A stretch of 64,000 bases of DNA from Macrobrachium rosenbergii (GCF_040412425.1 NC_089749.1:15433662-15497661); one strand, 5' to 3'. Shown: positions 46,001 to 61,295, numbered from the stretch's first letter. Notes: generated by a model not told the origin, from the sequence alone. Numbers and translations are program-made.

Positions 46001-46380
46001 TGTTCGAAGCTGGAAAATAGACAAATGGTATGGGGTCATAATGAGAAGAGAAGAAGAGCAATTAGTAAGATGGTGAAAGCAAAAAGGCACATGGAAGATA
46101 AGCTTCTGACCAGTGGGAAGACCCAGAATGTTAATGAGGAAGGATATACTACTGTAATAAGGACTTAGATCACATGGCAACTCTGACAAAAAAGGATTAG
46201 GACAGAAGATAATGAATGAACTTGTGACTTCTAACCTATAAAATATGATGATGATGATGATGTGTCTCACATATCACTCCCTAGATAATTATTTATTAGA
46301 GTTTCATATATGTACTTCAAAAACTCAAACAAAATGAAAAATTGTATACTGTACTGACTGGAACATCAACCATGTATTCA
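43078..46380. other. intergenic stretch, no gene recognised; right part may belong to a decayed retroelement
   Basis: No domain is recognisable at 43.1-45.4 kb. Between about 45.5 and 46.2 kb, plus-strand fragments rich in Lys/Arg/Glu (for example EKRRRAISKMVKAKRHMEDK) could be the 5' part of the non-LTR element that follows. I cannot prove it. Confidence 0.35.
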
Positions 46381-46399
46381 TTACTGTAACTACTACAGT

Positions 46400-47165
46400 A
46401 TTCTATTCATCGACATGGAATATAGCATTTGTCTAATGGTTCACAAAAGCTAAACTGTAGTAGAAATCACAGACAAAAATGCCAGCAAAAGAAGACAAAA
46501 TGTTTATTTGTTGAATGTAGCAGACAGTGTCACTGGAGATGTATATGACTGGAGAGTAAGGAAGAACCTGCATCAGGCACATATACGAGCTAATAGTGAA
46601 GTGACTGACAAAGATTATTCTACAGTGGATGGACCAACCATGAGCTAAGTACAATACAGCCTGTTATTTTGGTGACATGCTGGGCTGTGAAGCAAGATTT
46701 AGTGGCAGTAAGAGAACGAACAGCAGCAGCCTTGATAAAGCAGAGAGAAACTGCTGACCTACTAGTTAAATAAGAGCACCCCATAAGTAAACAGAGGAAA
46801 AAATGACGATGTACTGTGCATATGGCACCTGCAGTTCTCTGTGCAACAGAGACATGGTTGCGTGAATTAGAAAATAGTGTGTAAAGATGTGACTACCAAA
46901 TACCTACTTATCATTGAAGTGCAGTGGGTGAACTGCATCATAAATAAGGGGGACGTAGATCACAGACATAGTGTCCAGAGACTGGAAAACAGAGATGTAA
47001 AAGACTGAGTCAGTTTGTTCATGTAATGAGAAAGAAAAAGGAACAGCCAGCTGGAGAAGTGGAAGATATGGAGATGGCAGAATCCCAACATGTGAGAATG
47101 TAACGATGATCATGGGAAAGGGAACAGATGGGAATTAAGGTAGAAAGTGCACAAGAAAAAAAAAA
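46400..47165 (+). pseudogene. decayed non-LTR retrotransposon, 3' part of reverse transcriptase ORF
   Basis: Fragments in shifting plus-strand frames match, in order, the C-terminal portion of crustacean non-LTR reverse transcriptase ORFs: YFGDMLGC at about 46657 (family YLGDML), RERTAAALIKQRETADLL at about 46711, MAPAVLCATETW at about 46821 (family RPAVLYGAETW), and RLENRDVKRLSQFVHVMRKK at about 46974 (family RLRWFGHVMR). Several stops and frameshifts show it is dead. A poly-A run at 47155-47170 may be its 3' tail. Confidence 0.7.
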
Positions 47166-47170
47166 AAAAA

Positions 47171-50100
47171 CAGACATCAGAAGTTTAACCCTCTACGGGG
47201 GAAACCCTGGCATGCAAAGAAATGATGATGACAATGGTGTACAGTACTTACAAAAACAATGTTTAGAAAAATACACAATAACAGCAAAGTACATATTAAT
47301 CTGATTAATCTCAGTCAAAAGACATGGTCTTTGAGGGGGTAAAGTCTTCTAAAAGAATGTCTGCCTTCACTGACTAGTACTTCAGTGATCAGCTGTGGTT
47401 CAGAAGCAATGAGATGAAGATATGGCACTAAAAGTATCCTTTTACATGTGTACAGAGGTGCTGAGCAATCCAGGAAGATAATTTAGAGTGACAAGCACCA
47501 ACTTTTGCAAAAATGATTTTCATCCAATCTTTACCAATTCTTAACAGCCTTACCTACTGGTACTCCCAAGAGGGAGGTCACCAAAAGCCAGTCTTTTTGG
47601 CGAAGGTAAATTTTTTTGCTGGTATACTTATTCTTACAATCTGAGGTATTCAGGCTTAGGGTCATGGATTATGAGGTTAGAGCTACTCCAATTTCTGTGG
47701 ATTCAAGATGAACTTAATCATTAAATCCAATTTTAATATGTTAAACTAGAGGTCCCTTTATATCTTCATCAGAATTCATTTAAGGGACTTAACATAAACT
47801 TATGATTTACCCTCAATTGGAACTGAAGTGCTGCATGTCACGCAGTGTCTCACAATGAACGGAGGTGGGTGAGCATTCTTTAACCCACAGGCATAAATAT
47901 CTATGGTACATACATTTATGCCTCACTTTTAGGTAAGCATGCTTTCCTTCTACTGCCAGTTTATGATGCACCAAGAAGTACAACCCATAACCTTACTGAG
48001 TCCAAGTCTTCACCTTTTATGAACTTCAAGACTTCTGCTGGTCCTTTTTGCTCTCACCCAACTTGTCATTGGCCCAATTTTCCCATACTCTAGCAACTGA
48101 ACACAGTCCATCCCACCTAAAGAACTACTCTGGCTTAAGTAATGGGTTTGTGTTGAAATTACTATAATTTCTTATTTAAATACAATAGTTTGTTTTGTAA
48201 TCCCACTTCCTTATGAAAAACTGCCGACCCCTGCTGCCTCTCCAAACATGCAGTTACTTTACACAACACCGAGAATGGCCAATTGTTGTTAACATTGGTG
48301 CTCTAGCAACCAAATGCACACTCAGATGTCAGAAAAGGGGACTCTTCTTCTTTGGTGCACATGGAAATTACTGCTGCTGCAAGTTTAGGCTATCATACGT
48401 AAAAAGACTTAAAAAGACAGAAGTGAGTCTGTGGACTCATTTTTCAGTAGGGGGTTGGAACTTTGGATCTAGGGTTTGTTTGTGGGCTGTTACAATCTGC
48501 TTTGTAAAGCATAGGTCCTAGTAGCAATGAATAAACTTACTAGGGCTTGAATTCCTTAGCTGTAGTGATACGAGCAAGGTTAGTGAGTTAACCTATAGTA
48601 AAGCATCATTCTTGTTCATTGCTGAACCTACTGAGGGACGCATCTATCCTTGCTACATGACTAACATTTTCCTGAGGACATCCAGGAACCGAAACTTTGC
48701 CACAGCAGCCTGAGCACTGTTCAGTCATGAAAAGAAACCACCACAAAACAAATGGAGATGAATCTAAATACTCTTGATCTTAGGAATAGCAGATTTGACT
48801 AAATGACTTTTACGACTATACTTTGTTGTCTTTAGGCATGACCCCTAGTGTGAGGTAAACGTGAAAGGAATCTCGAAATATGTGACCCAATGCATATGTC
48901 CTCTACCTAATTTGGAAAGGTAAAAGCAGCTTTCCAAAGTGAATTTCCTAGATACTTCTGAGTTGTGCCTAAAAAGACGCCTCCCAGATTGGTTGGTATG
49001 GCCTTAGATGCCCTAAAAGAAAGGAAGGTCAAATGTTTGTGGGAGTAACAGAGCATCTCCTCACAATTTCCTTATTTCGGCTTTCAGATCCACAGTCTAA
49101 TCTACTGGCTGGCCTTGTCTACTTCTCGTTATCAATGAATTTAGTATGGTCTTCATTTCTCACCCACCTGTCATCCCTGATTGCTCACATATCGTCAAAG
49201 ATTCCCTCTGGCAATCTCTCTCTGACAATGAACCTCTGTAGAAAACAAGGCAGAACTATCTACATGCTAGGGGTGCTAGGGGCATGTACATCCCTGGCTC
49301 CTACCACTGTATATAATCTCAGTGTCAGTCAATGGAACTAAAAAGTTGTAGGTTGACCTTTCTGTCTCTTCAGCTGTTGTTGGTACTGAGGAGGGCTAAC
49401 AATTCTGTCCAACACGTCTTTCCTCTGATGATGAAAGCTCTATCACTGAGATCTTGAAAATGGTGGAAATAGATGAAAAAAGTTAATTTCCTTCTTCAAC
49501 ACCAACTTCTGGAATCCTCATTTTCTTGTCTTGTTATGGGTCTGAAACTAATGGAACACTAGAAGCTCTGCAAGGAATGGACTATGTTAACAATAATGTA
49601 CGTTCTGAAATTGCCTAGCTAAAGGGTTTAGGTTCTGATGCTGATGCCCAAGCAATATGGGCTCTTCTCTGGCAATCTGCCTGGAAGCAGTACCACAGGT
49701 ATTTCTAATAATGTATTATGGATTGCTGATGGTAAGAATCACTACTGAGGATGAGTCCTGACAAGGTACACAGGATCAAGAATGGTTATGGTTGGCTGAT
49801 GAATTCGTAAGTCATTTAGTCAGCAGGTTTGGGCCTTCTCTTGTTTCTAAGATGAACCAGATGGCCTTTCTCAGGTCTGACAAAGATTTCTCCCTGACAT
49901 GAGAGATAGGGTTTTGCAGCTCTACCTTCAGTCCCAGGCAGAAGCCACTAGTGATGTTAAAATGAACTACCTGGTAAATCTCCCAGCAGGTATTCTGATG
50001 CCACTAACTGGAAAAGTACAGTAACCATGGCAAAAATAAACAATGTTATTCAAAATTCTTCTGAATAACTGAATGTCTATATTTCAAATAAGTACTAAAA

Positions 50101-50908
50101 AAAAAAAAGGGACAAAATCTGCCTGGACTGGCACATACTGACCTCAAGTGCTCATGTGGGATTTGAAGGAGGATGGCCCAAAAATTAAGAAACACAGTAC
50201 TGTATCAGTCTCTCTGACATTGATACCAGTGAGACTTGATGGTCCTTATAGAACTTGGTTCCCATTCCTCCTTCCTACATAGGAAATACTTTATATTACT
50301 CTGGGAAGGGAGTAAAGAATCTAGACTGGTGCTCTATATATAACCAAATGCAGTATAGCATATGATTAAATGCCCTGCCAATTCAATCTCATTCACCTAG
50401 CAAGCTCTATGACTGAGGAGCTGAAAGCTGCACAATGATTGACTGAAACATTTAATGTGTTTTCTTTCCCTACCTGACACTCATGCTTTCATTTTAGTAA
50501 TGGGAAAAATAACTAGAACAAATGGCACCCAATTAGTTGAGTGTCAGACTTTACAGCCAAAGATATTTTTAAGTGAGGTTTTCCCTTTAATGGCTTTAAT
50601 GTTTGATAGCTCTCACCACACCATTCTCCCTGGGTCTACAGCTCACCTGAAAGCCACCTCTAGATCTTTTATCCTAGATGTGATTCTCTCTCTCTCTCCA
50701 AGATGCTTATTATGTAGAGGTACCTTATTTGCAAATCATACTACCGTACATACAGTCCTCTAATGTACATTAAGTTTTCAAGGATGCTTATGTTGCAGCG
50801 AATAAAAGTTGAGCAGTATGAGATTATCACAATGTCTACAGTAATAATGCATTACAAAATGGTGTTTAGTCTACAATTCACACAAATGAACAAGATACAA
50901 CCACTTAC
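47171..50908. other. no gene recognised; scattered degenerate coding-like fragments on the plus strand
   Basis: Plus-strand frames at 48213-48521, 49033-49341 and 50455-50763 are open for about 100 codons each and are linked by stops. One hydrophilic stretch at about 49423-49680 (SDDESSITEILKMVEIDEKS) looks like a worn retroelement Gag-type protein. No diagnostic domain is present. Confidence 0.3.
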
Positions 50909-50983
50909 CTTGAGCAAATAGTAGTACTCTTTTATTAATTTTAAACTGATAAAATATCCATCCCATATGAGGTGGGAGGAGGA
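50909..50983 (-). CDS. candidate exon of an unidentified minus-strand gene
   Basis: A strong acceptor (CACCTGCCTTTCAG) and donor (CAAG|GTAAGTGG) enclose 75 nt, symmetric in length. In the phase set by the exon at 51763-51887 it reads LPPHMGWIFYQFKINKRVLL then FAQ with no stop. A second frame is also open, so the sequence alone does not prove coding. I do not recognise the protein. It could also be a non-coding RNA exon. Confidence 0.35.
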
Positions 50984-51762
50984 CTGAAAGGCAGGTGAAT
51001 ATGTTAACCACTGGCTTTCCTGTTTCAAAATAAGCTCTGGACTTTGTGCTGATGGGTTACTGGATATATGTAATCTTGCAGCCTTGTTGCTGGGGATGTT
51101 TTACCAAGTGAGGTAGGGGTGAGGTATGTATAGTTTTCACTGCTTGGAACTGACTTTGCATGATGGCTCTCATTCTGAAAGGAATGACTTCTATTAGAGA
51201 TCACTAGAATTGCATGTTTTACTTTACTGTGGAATGATTCCAATAAGTTCAAAGAATACAAACCATTGCTTTCCTACTGCCAAATATCTTCTCCAGAGTG
51301 AAAGTAGTTGAAGTAGTAAAAGTAATATCAGCAATGAAGCAAATATATTCAGAACCAACAATAAAAAAATCACTGGCATGTCACAGTACCAGGAATGAAG
51401 TAAGCATTTGCAGCCCTCCATTATTACATGAATATTACATGAACACTGCAAGACACATCTTTGGAATAATGTTAAATATTAGCGCGTATAAAATTTGAAT
51501 TTCTAAAAAGGGTACAGAAAAAAAAAGAACAGTACATTTTACAATACAGAAAAACTGAAGCTGGTAACCTGCCTTAAATTCATTAAAATCAAATTTCAAT
51601 AAACCAGAATGGACTTTTATATGCTACATATAAATGACCTAAAAATATCTAAAAGACCATATACATTTAAGAATACAGTACAGTATACACCACATTCCTA
51701 ATACAATATATGCTATGCAACTAGTCTATCCATATATGCAAGGAATATTCCATAACACTTAC

Positions 51763-51887
51763 CTGAATCTAATACTTTGTTAACTTTTGAGGTGGAGACA
51801 GTTTTTAGTGTTGACTTTCCCCCTTTTATGGCTAAGGTCCTTATTTCTCTTTCTTTCTTCATGCCTGCTTGGAATTGAATGGTATTC
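51763..51887 (-). CDS. candidate exon of an unidentified minus-strand gene
   Basis: A good acceptor (TACTTTGCAG) and consensus donor (TTCAG|GTAAGTG) bracket 125 nt with one open frame. It holds an in-frame ATG followed by KKEREIRTLAIKGGKSTLKT and VSTSKVNKVLDS. The other two frames have stops. The content is basic and hydrophilic. It joins to 50909-50983 in phase. Its family is unknown to me. A possible 5' non-coding exon with a TTAG|GTAGTA donor lies near 52914-53046. Confidence 0.4.
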
Positions 51888-52019
51888 CTGCAAAGTAAAA
51901 ATCTAATTAAAAATATGTCCAAAAAAGTGAAATACTAAGATGTATTCTAACATCCCCATGATGGTTCTTCAAGTTCTGATTGTGATCAAGTTTAAAGTTT
52001 ATTACAAAGTTTTGAAAGT

Positions 52020-52625
52020 GATATCACACACTAGTTGTGGTGGTTAGGGGGAAAGTTCCCAACTCCCCTCCAGTAAGGACCAGGTGCCCTCTAGATTAGG
52101 TTAAGCTGCAATCCTATAATCTACTTTAATTTACAGAGCCCAAGAGTAGGTTAGGGGTGAGGGTTCAAGGGCAACGGACCTCAACCAGGTAAGGACCTAG
52201 GCTAGCGCCATGCATTACGTTAAGTCGCAACTCTACATATTTTAGTTTACCGTACCCTAGGTTAGGTTAGGTGGGGGTCCAGAGGCGTCAGAGCCGGGCC
52301 TCCCTCCGCCTGCAAGTAGGGACGCAGTGCTGTAGGTTAGGTTAAACGAAATACTTTCATGTACTTCTTTCAATTTGTGTTTTGGAACAAATGCAGAGTA
52401 AAGGGTCACTATGGTAGGTATTTCATAGAGTAAAGGGTCACCATAGTTGGTATTTCATAGGTCTTGTAGGTATTTCAGAGGGAATATGACCTAACCAGAC
52501 TTACATTTACCTAACCTACCCTCGGACGCCGTGTCCTAACCTGGCCAGGGGGGCTTGGCCCCCCTGCCCCCACTTAGGAATCTCCAACAAGTAATTTGCA
52601 CACAAAGCTTAGGGTAGGTCTAGTA
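52020..52625. repeat. GGTTAGG-rich, CpG-containing segment
   Basis: It has repeated AGGTTAGGTTAGG/CCTAACC words (for example 52257-52273, 52331-52347), a two-copy 33-bp repeat (AGAGTAAAGGGTCACYATRG at about 52396 and 52429), and a GC-rich block CCTGGCCAGGGGGGCTTGGC. The words resemble the arthropod telomere unit TTAGG, but the array is not regular. Confidence 0.5.
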
Positions 52626-53841
52626 AACTCAAATTTTAAACTCTAGAATGGGATTTTGGTTTACAGTAAAAATTTACCACCTAGATTAATCTAATACTAT
52701 GCTACTGAGAATTTTAGCTTTCCTTTGTTAAAATGCCTACGACGTAGAAATGCATTGGTCTAGGATGGGCCTTTAAGCTACTAACTTCCCATATGTGGGC
52801 ACAATTATTCAAACACAATAATTACGTATGTGATTATTTGATTCACTAACTTAATGTCTAAAATATCCTAATTACAAAAGACAAGAAGGAATAATCATTA
52901 CTACCTAAGAGTTGAGTTAACGCTTGCGAAGGAATAGTAGTAGTTAAGGGTACACTGAAATGTAACGGCTCCCTGATTCTGCTTTGAAAGTTTTCTATAT
53001 TTCCCCGTGCTTGTATAAAACTCTTTCTTGCTTTCAGTTTATTCACTGCTCATATCCTCAGACAGTAGAATTTTATTTATATCTACGATGAATATTAGCT
53101 TATGCTGGTAATAAGAAACGTTTTGAAGATTTGTCTCGTTCATATTTCAATCTTTTCTTGTCATTTAGCAAAACGATATCAATATAGCTCCATACATCAA
53201 CGTTCTTTTCATAATAAAATAACAAGTTTCTACTTGAATTTATTTTACTACAACTGTTCAAGGTTGACATTTCACTCATTTTTTGCCCATTACGATTTTG
53301 TCCCAACCTTTTTTGATTATCTTTAACTGTTTTCCTTTGATTTTGTTTAGATGCATGTCTAACTCTTTAAAAAATTACGTAATCTGCAAAGTCCAGTAAT
53401 TTTTCTAATTTTCAAAGTGGTCGTTGGTAATCTTAAAGCATGATATTTTCTGTTTCTTTTCAGAGCGTGATTCAGATAAAATAATTGATCTTTCCATATC
53501 TCTTGAGCAACTGGTTGATGCCACCCACCTCATGGGATATTAAGGCACAGGATATGGTATTTCTCAGTGCACCCAAAATTTTGTTTTAATGGCCACAATT
53601 GCCTTCATTTCCTCTTCTTTTATGGACACGCATATCACTAAAAGTCTTAAATCCAGAGCTGGAACATAAGAAAAAACCCTTAGAACGATACGTTAGGCTG
53701 AGGTTGATTTAAATAACTGTCCCACCAAGCAGGACATAAGTCTATTTCAGCTTATACGCGCATATATCTGTTGAATTCTGACGTATTTAACTAGAACTGA
53801 AATAGGCCCAACCTCACCACCATAGCACAGTAATTTAAATA

Positions 53842-53844
<3 letters not shown>

Positions 53845-53920
<76 letters not shown>
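53845..53920. repeat. (TA)n microsatellite
   Basis: About 37 TA units. Confidence 0.97.
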
Positions 53921-53922
<2 letters not shown>

Positions 53923-54224
53923 TTTCCCGTTTCATTACCAATTCATAATTCATGTTTAACATATCCACCACAAACTCATCTTAAACCAACGCAAGAGCAA
54001 ACAAAAGCCTAGGTCCATCCACCTTTTCCGGTTACGGAAGCAATCGCGTCCTCAACATCACAAGCAAATCCAGCCAAGTGTGCAACGGCGTGTGTTCAAA
54101 CGGTTGGAAACTCGTTAAGTCGGAGGTACTCTCCCGATCACCGATGCATATAATGTTTTGATGTTGGAATTGCTTCATTTGGGTTGCTGATGGGATTATG
54201 TAACACTGAGATTTGGCTAGGCTG

Positions 54225-54249
54225 TACACACACACACACACACACACAT

Positions 54250-54316
<67 letters not shown>
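54225..54316. repeat. (CA)n(TA)n compound microsatellite
   Basis: CA repeats with two TA interruptions run into about 58 nt of TA. Confidence 0.96.
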
Positions 54317-54317
<1 letters not shown>

Positions 54318-55210
54318 TTAGCACGATAAGTCGAAAGGCATTGCAGCATTGTTTCTCCTGCCAATATTTACTCAAAGATGACCACCTAGACTTAATTTTG
54401 ACTCGTCATCCACACTTTGGTGGCTGCTAAACTGTCTGTTGCAGTTGTTGTGATAATGGAATACGATCTCATATATGTTATTTTTGTAACTGATATACTG
54501 ATAATTCAATGCTGTAATTTTTTTCTGTTGATTTCTGATGTACTGTAGTAACTGCTAATATGTAACTTTGTTTGACGTCTTTGGGCCAATTGTTTAAATA
54601 AATAATCTTTCCCTTCGTGGAGCTTGTCTTTATATATTCATCACGTTCCATATTTTCGTGATTCAGTTATATACACAAACATATATATGTATGTATGTAT
54701 ATATACTATATATTTCTGTAGTGAAATCACATTGTTATTGTGAAGTTGCCTTGTACCTCTCAATATCCTTAAGTCTTACAAATGAAAATATGCGAGAACA
54801 GATATAACAGAAAGTGGAAAAACAATGTACCAATTAGCGAACAGAGATATTCTGAAGTAAATCGGATTATTCTCTGCGGTAAAGAACAGACCCTAAAGTA
54901 TTAAAGGACTGTAATAACAATGAGCTGAAAGTACGGACTGATAATCGGATTCATTCACAAAAGAATGAAGGTAAAACGACAAAAATGTAGGTAAATTAAA
55001 AAAAAAACAGAAGGGGACAATTATAAAAAGTTACTAAAGCTAAAGGGGCTGCACAGAACAGAATGGAATATGACATAATAAAAGCAGTTTAATAATGATT
55101 CATATCTAGGATTCAGTGTAGTTGAAATGTTTATATATATTCATTTTGTAACCATTATGGTTGTGGGTATTGCAAATAAAACAGCCTTGTTAATAATAAT
55201 TGACCTGAGA
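54317..55210. other. intergenic stretch, no gene recognised
   Basis: AT-rich sequence without usable open frames. Confidence 0.5.
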
Positions 55211-55276
55211 CAAGAAGAAGAAGAAGAAGAAGAAGAAGAAGAAGAAGAAGAAGAAGAAGAAGAAAAGAAGAAGAAA
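55211..55276. repeat. (GAA)n microsatellite
   Basis: About 18 AAG/GAA units followed by an imperfect tail. A purine-only triplet array. Confidence 0.96.
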
Positions 55277-56335
55277 CGGTAAACGGTGATGGCAGGTCGT
55301 GCTATAACCAGAGGCCAGATGGTACTGTTATCACTATAGGGAGGTGCTAAATATTCCTCAGACCCCAGACATCCTGGCTTTAACGATTGTGCCTTTTCCC
55401 TTCTGTTGGTGGTTTTCTTTCCGTTTCATTAGAATTTAGTATGTGAAGATAAAAGCTATTTCGTGTAATAAGATGGAAGCGGAAACATTTTAGACGTTGA
55501 AGTGTATATGGTTTAACACTTCGAAGGCCGTTATAACGTGTGATGATATTCAAAATGACAATTTGATTAGAGAACGTAATAGGTCTAAGCCTAATCAGGT
55601 ACCCAGATGCTTTGACGCAAGCATTAAAGTAAAGTATGTAACCAATGCATCATAACCTACAGAAAAAAAACAGTAATATATGTATTAACGTTTAACGACG
55701 AAATCCTGGCTCCGCACATTCTCAGCTGTAGTATATACATACAATGGAAACAGCAAGAATCAGCGATAACATTAGGCCTACTTAACCCTGCAAACGGCAA
55801 CAATGAAAATCCAGAGCATTAGAATTCGTGGGAAATGAAGTCATTCGAGGCTTCCTGTATCCGGAAGCTGGCTAGTGGAAGGGCTCCATCAGATGTCATT
55901 ATGCTCCTTAATTCAGATTATGACGCGGGAAATGCTGACTCTAACGAGACTGTAACACAACGAAATCTTCTAGATAATTCTCATACGATGATTCCACAGT
56001 GATCCTTTAGGAACTTCTGATCACAGTGTCTGAACGTTGGACATACCATGAGCAGCAAGGTCCACCGTCCAAAGGGTGCATTGGGCAAAGCCATATTTGT
56101 ATCAAAGGTGGCAGTTAGCGTCTCAAGAGAAGATGGTTGATTGGTCCCGGTAATTAAAAAAAAAGCAAAAACAGGGACGATAATGAATCCATTACTGCTG
56201 TCTCGATGTTGTCTAAAGATCAAACTTTAGAAGGCTTAACAGCAGTAATAGACATGAATCGTCTTATCTGCATATTAATTCCTAAAAAAAGATTCTTACT
56301 AGTCTTAAATTTTACAGCTCTGAAAAGCTTTGTTC

Positions 56336-56339
<4 letters not shown>

Positions 56340-56407
<68 letters not shown>
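56340..56407. repeat. (GA)n microsatellite
   Basis: About 34 uninterrupted GA units. Confidence 0.97.
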
Positions 56408-56411
<4 letters not shown>

Positions 56412-56471
56412 TTTGAAAAAATATTCTAGTCATACAAAAGGGGGAGACAAGGCTGCTAACCCAATTAACAC

Positions 56472-56477
56472 ACACAC

Positions 56478-56560
<83 letters not shown>
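56472..56560. repeat. (CA)n(TA)n compound microsatellite
   Basis: Short CA start, then about 81 nt of TA, only 65 bp from the preceding GA array. Confidence 0.96.
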
Positions 56561-56561
<1 letters not shown>

Positions 56562-56769
56562 GTTTCTATGCAAGGTATCACCCCATCAGAATTAATTTTC
56601 CATTACAGTGAATAAACACCAGGGCGTTTATTCTAGTCATGTAGTTTACGGAGTCAATAGTGTAAGCGAACACCGAACATGGTCAGCGTTATAGATAGCA
56701 TAGTAATATCCAAACGCTACATAGTATACTTTGCACATTTGCATAGTGACTAATATCAACCTGCTGCAT

Positions 56770-57060
56770 TAATACAGGGCGGTTTGTTTGTGCGCTCCGG
56801 CGCGCTCGCGTGCTTCATGCTCAGTGCGCACTGTTGCACGGGCGGGAACCAACAGTCCTCCCCTCCTTCAAACCCAAACTTTGTTATGGTAATAACCCTT
56901 AGGGGAGGGATCTTCCCCGAAGTTCCCCGTAACTTCGGTTTTGAATTCGTTTTGGGCGTCTTCATATCCCATTCGGCGTAGTTCAGGTCTCTTGCGGTTT
57001 GAATTAATGAGAGAGGTGTAGGCCTAATTTCTTTTCGAGATCTTTGCAATCAACCGTAGC
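56770..57060. promoter_or_regulatory. CpG-dense block, possible promoter
   Basis: A short GC-rich island (GCGCTCCGGCGCGCTCGCGT at about 56792) in AT-rich surroundings, followed by an inverted repeat GAAGTTCCCCGTAACTTC at 56920-56937. It may be a promoter of an unseen gene or a GC-rich repeat. No exon is assigned. Confidence 0.25.
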
Positions 57061-57317
57061 CTCTCGCTTCAAGAAGCTTTGAGGTTGGGATGTGTGATAT
57101 AACTACGTATTCATGTGCGCATGCGTTCTGTTTATTGAATATGGGTGTAATGTAAACGGGGATACTTATTCTGTCAAACAATGACGGCCGTATATATAAG
57201 TAATTTTGCAATAATATCGTATCTGTATCATGTTTATTACCTCGCTCAGCATTTTCTTGTCAAGTGGTCTGTTAGTTAAAAGTGTTGTTCATTACTCGTA
57301 TACGGCTATGTGTTACA

Positions 57318-59560
<2,243 letters not shown>

Positions 59561-59584
59561 GCGCGTTAAAGGGCGCTGTGTGAG

Positions 59585-60340
59585 GTGGTATTGTACCACC
59601 GACCCTCTATCATCACCTATATATGAAAGAGAGGATTTGGCGGCAAATAGAGAGTAGGGGAGCCGCCTCTCTCCATCCCTTCTCCAGGGGAGAAACTTTC
59701 TAATCCGATTATGTCTGTAAACAAGTTATTGCTCTTAATCTCCTTGATAGGGTTCTCCCATACTTATTTGTTGATTCATTCAAGTGTTCAAAGGCAGTGT
59801 TAGAAGGGGTCGCCCTATTTGGGATTATAGAGCCACTTATAGCCTCTGTCGCACGTTGAATATGAGGTTTGAATATTATTTGTATCTAAATATAATTTCC
59901 AAGAGAAAAGAATGCATTTATAATGAGTTGTGGCGTATCCTCTCTCTCTCTCTCGCATGCGACTATAGGCTTGGAAGAAATGGTATACCTTCTATCTAGA
60001 CCGTGGCCCTGGCTATTTCGAAATCAGTTTTGCGTAAAAGGAAAAGACGGTTCTATAACAAAGGATCGTTGGGGGGAGGATCCTGAACCAAGTTGAAGGC
60101 TGCTACAAAAGGACATTTCAGGGGAAGCCGGGGGATTAAGATTACAATACCGGGAGCAAGTATTTATGGCGGGAAAATCTTTTGTTTCGGGTCCTGCGAG
60201 GGTTTTGCCCCAAAATGCGCGCGAAACATTTTCTATAAGGCTATTGTGCGCTTGTTTACCTCTTTCTTTTCGTTGGGGGAGTATTGCGTTACTTGTTGCA
60301 GTTGGGTTTTTGATAGAGAATTGTGGTGGGTTGGCAGAAT
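59585..60340 (+). promoter_or_regulatory. GC-richer block with TATA-like box, possible plus-strand promoter
   Basis: CTATATATGAAAG at 59618-59630 lies about 30 nt before GGATTTGGCGGCAAATAG. Sequence stays GC-richer than its surroundings to about 60340. If it is a promoter, the gene would run off the right edge. A hairpin GGTGGTATTGTACCACC sits just upstream at 59585-59601. Confidence 0.2.
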
Positions 60341-60371
60341 TTCAAATCACACTGGCCTGCAAGCATCGAAT

Positions 60372-60416
60372 TATATATATATATATATATATAAAGTTTA
60401 TATATACGTATACACA

Positions 60417-60489
<73 letters not shown>

Positions 60490-60490
60490 A
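60372..60490. repeat. (TA)n-(CA)n-(TA)n compound microsatellite
   Basis: A TA run, a CA run (about 60413-60449) and a second TA run. Confidence 0.95.
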
Positions 60491-60618
60491 GAAATTCAAC
60501 ACACAATCAACATATATAGAAAATATATTATTTCACGAGGTATCGAACCCAGTGGGTAACGCCGTTTGTTTCCACCTAAGAGACTTGTATATGAATCACG
60601 GTGATGTGATAAAACTTC

Positions 60619-60674
<56 letters not shown>
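60619..60674. repeat. (AT)n microsatellite
   Basis: About 28 units with one interruption. Confidence 0.95.
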
Positions 60675-60679
<5 letters not shown>

Positions 60680-60755
60680 AACACTCGTATTTTATATAAT
60701 TATATGTCATGTATAGGTTTGGATTCACACCGTTATGTACAAAGTGGTATCTCTT

Positions 60756-60758
<3 letters not shown>

Positions 60759-60797
<39 letters not shown>
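60759..60797. repeat. (GA)n microsatellite
   Basis: About 19 units. Confidence 0.96.
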
Positions 60798-60803
<6 letters not shown>

Positions 60804-60984
60804 TTGTACACTGCAACGCTCATCAGAGCTTTCCTGGTACAGATGGTCTTGTTAAGCGTTTGATTAAATCCAGACATTGTGAAGGTAATCGACCATACAT
60901 TCAAGTTGGGCGCGTTTGTTTCGCCCTCCTCCCTCCCTCTGTGTCTCTGATAGTGTTCTCCTAATTCTGTTAGGTTGTATGCTC

Positions 60985-61258
60985 CCTCTCTCGTAGTGGA
61001 TAGTACTAGTAAATTCCTAAATCAAATGGCTTGCAAGTTACTATTTTTCATTGATAGTACTATATTCTCTCTCTCCTTCCCTTCTGGTGTAACTTTCAAA
61101 TTCAGTGTAATAGGGCTCTCTCTCTCTGTCAGTGGATAGTACTAGTAAATTCCTAAATCAATTGGCTTCCTAGCCACTCTATCCCTCAGTGAAAACTATA
61201 TTTCTACTCTCATCTCCCTTTCTCCTCTGGTGGTAACTGCCAAATTCAGTTTGCTAGG

Positions 61259-61295
<37 letters not shown>

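Noticed and set aside
51025..51178. Possible exon starting at the TTTCAG|AATGAG site
   Set aside because: Its acceptor is good, but joined to the exon at 51763 it gives an immediate TGA, and no donor fits both neighbours better than skipping it.
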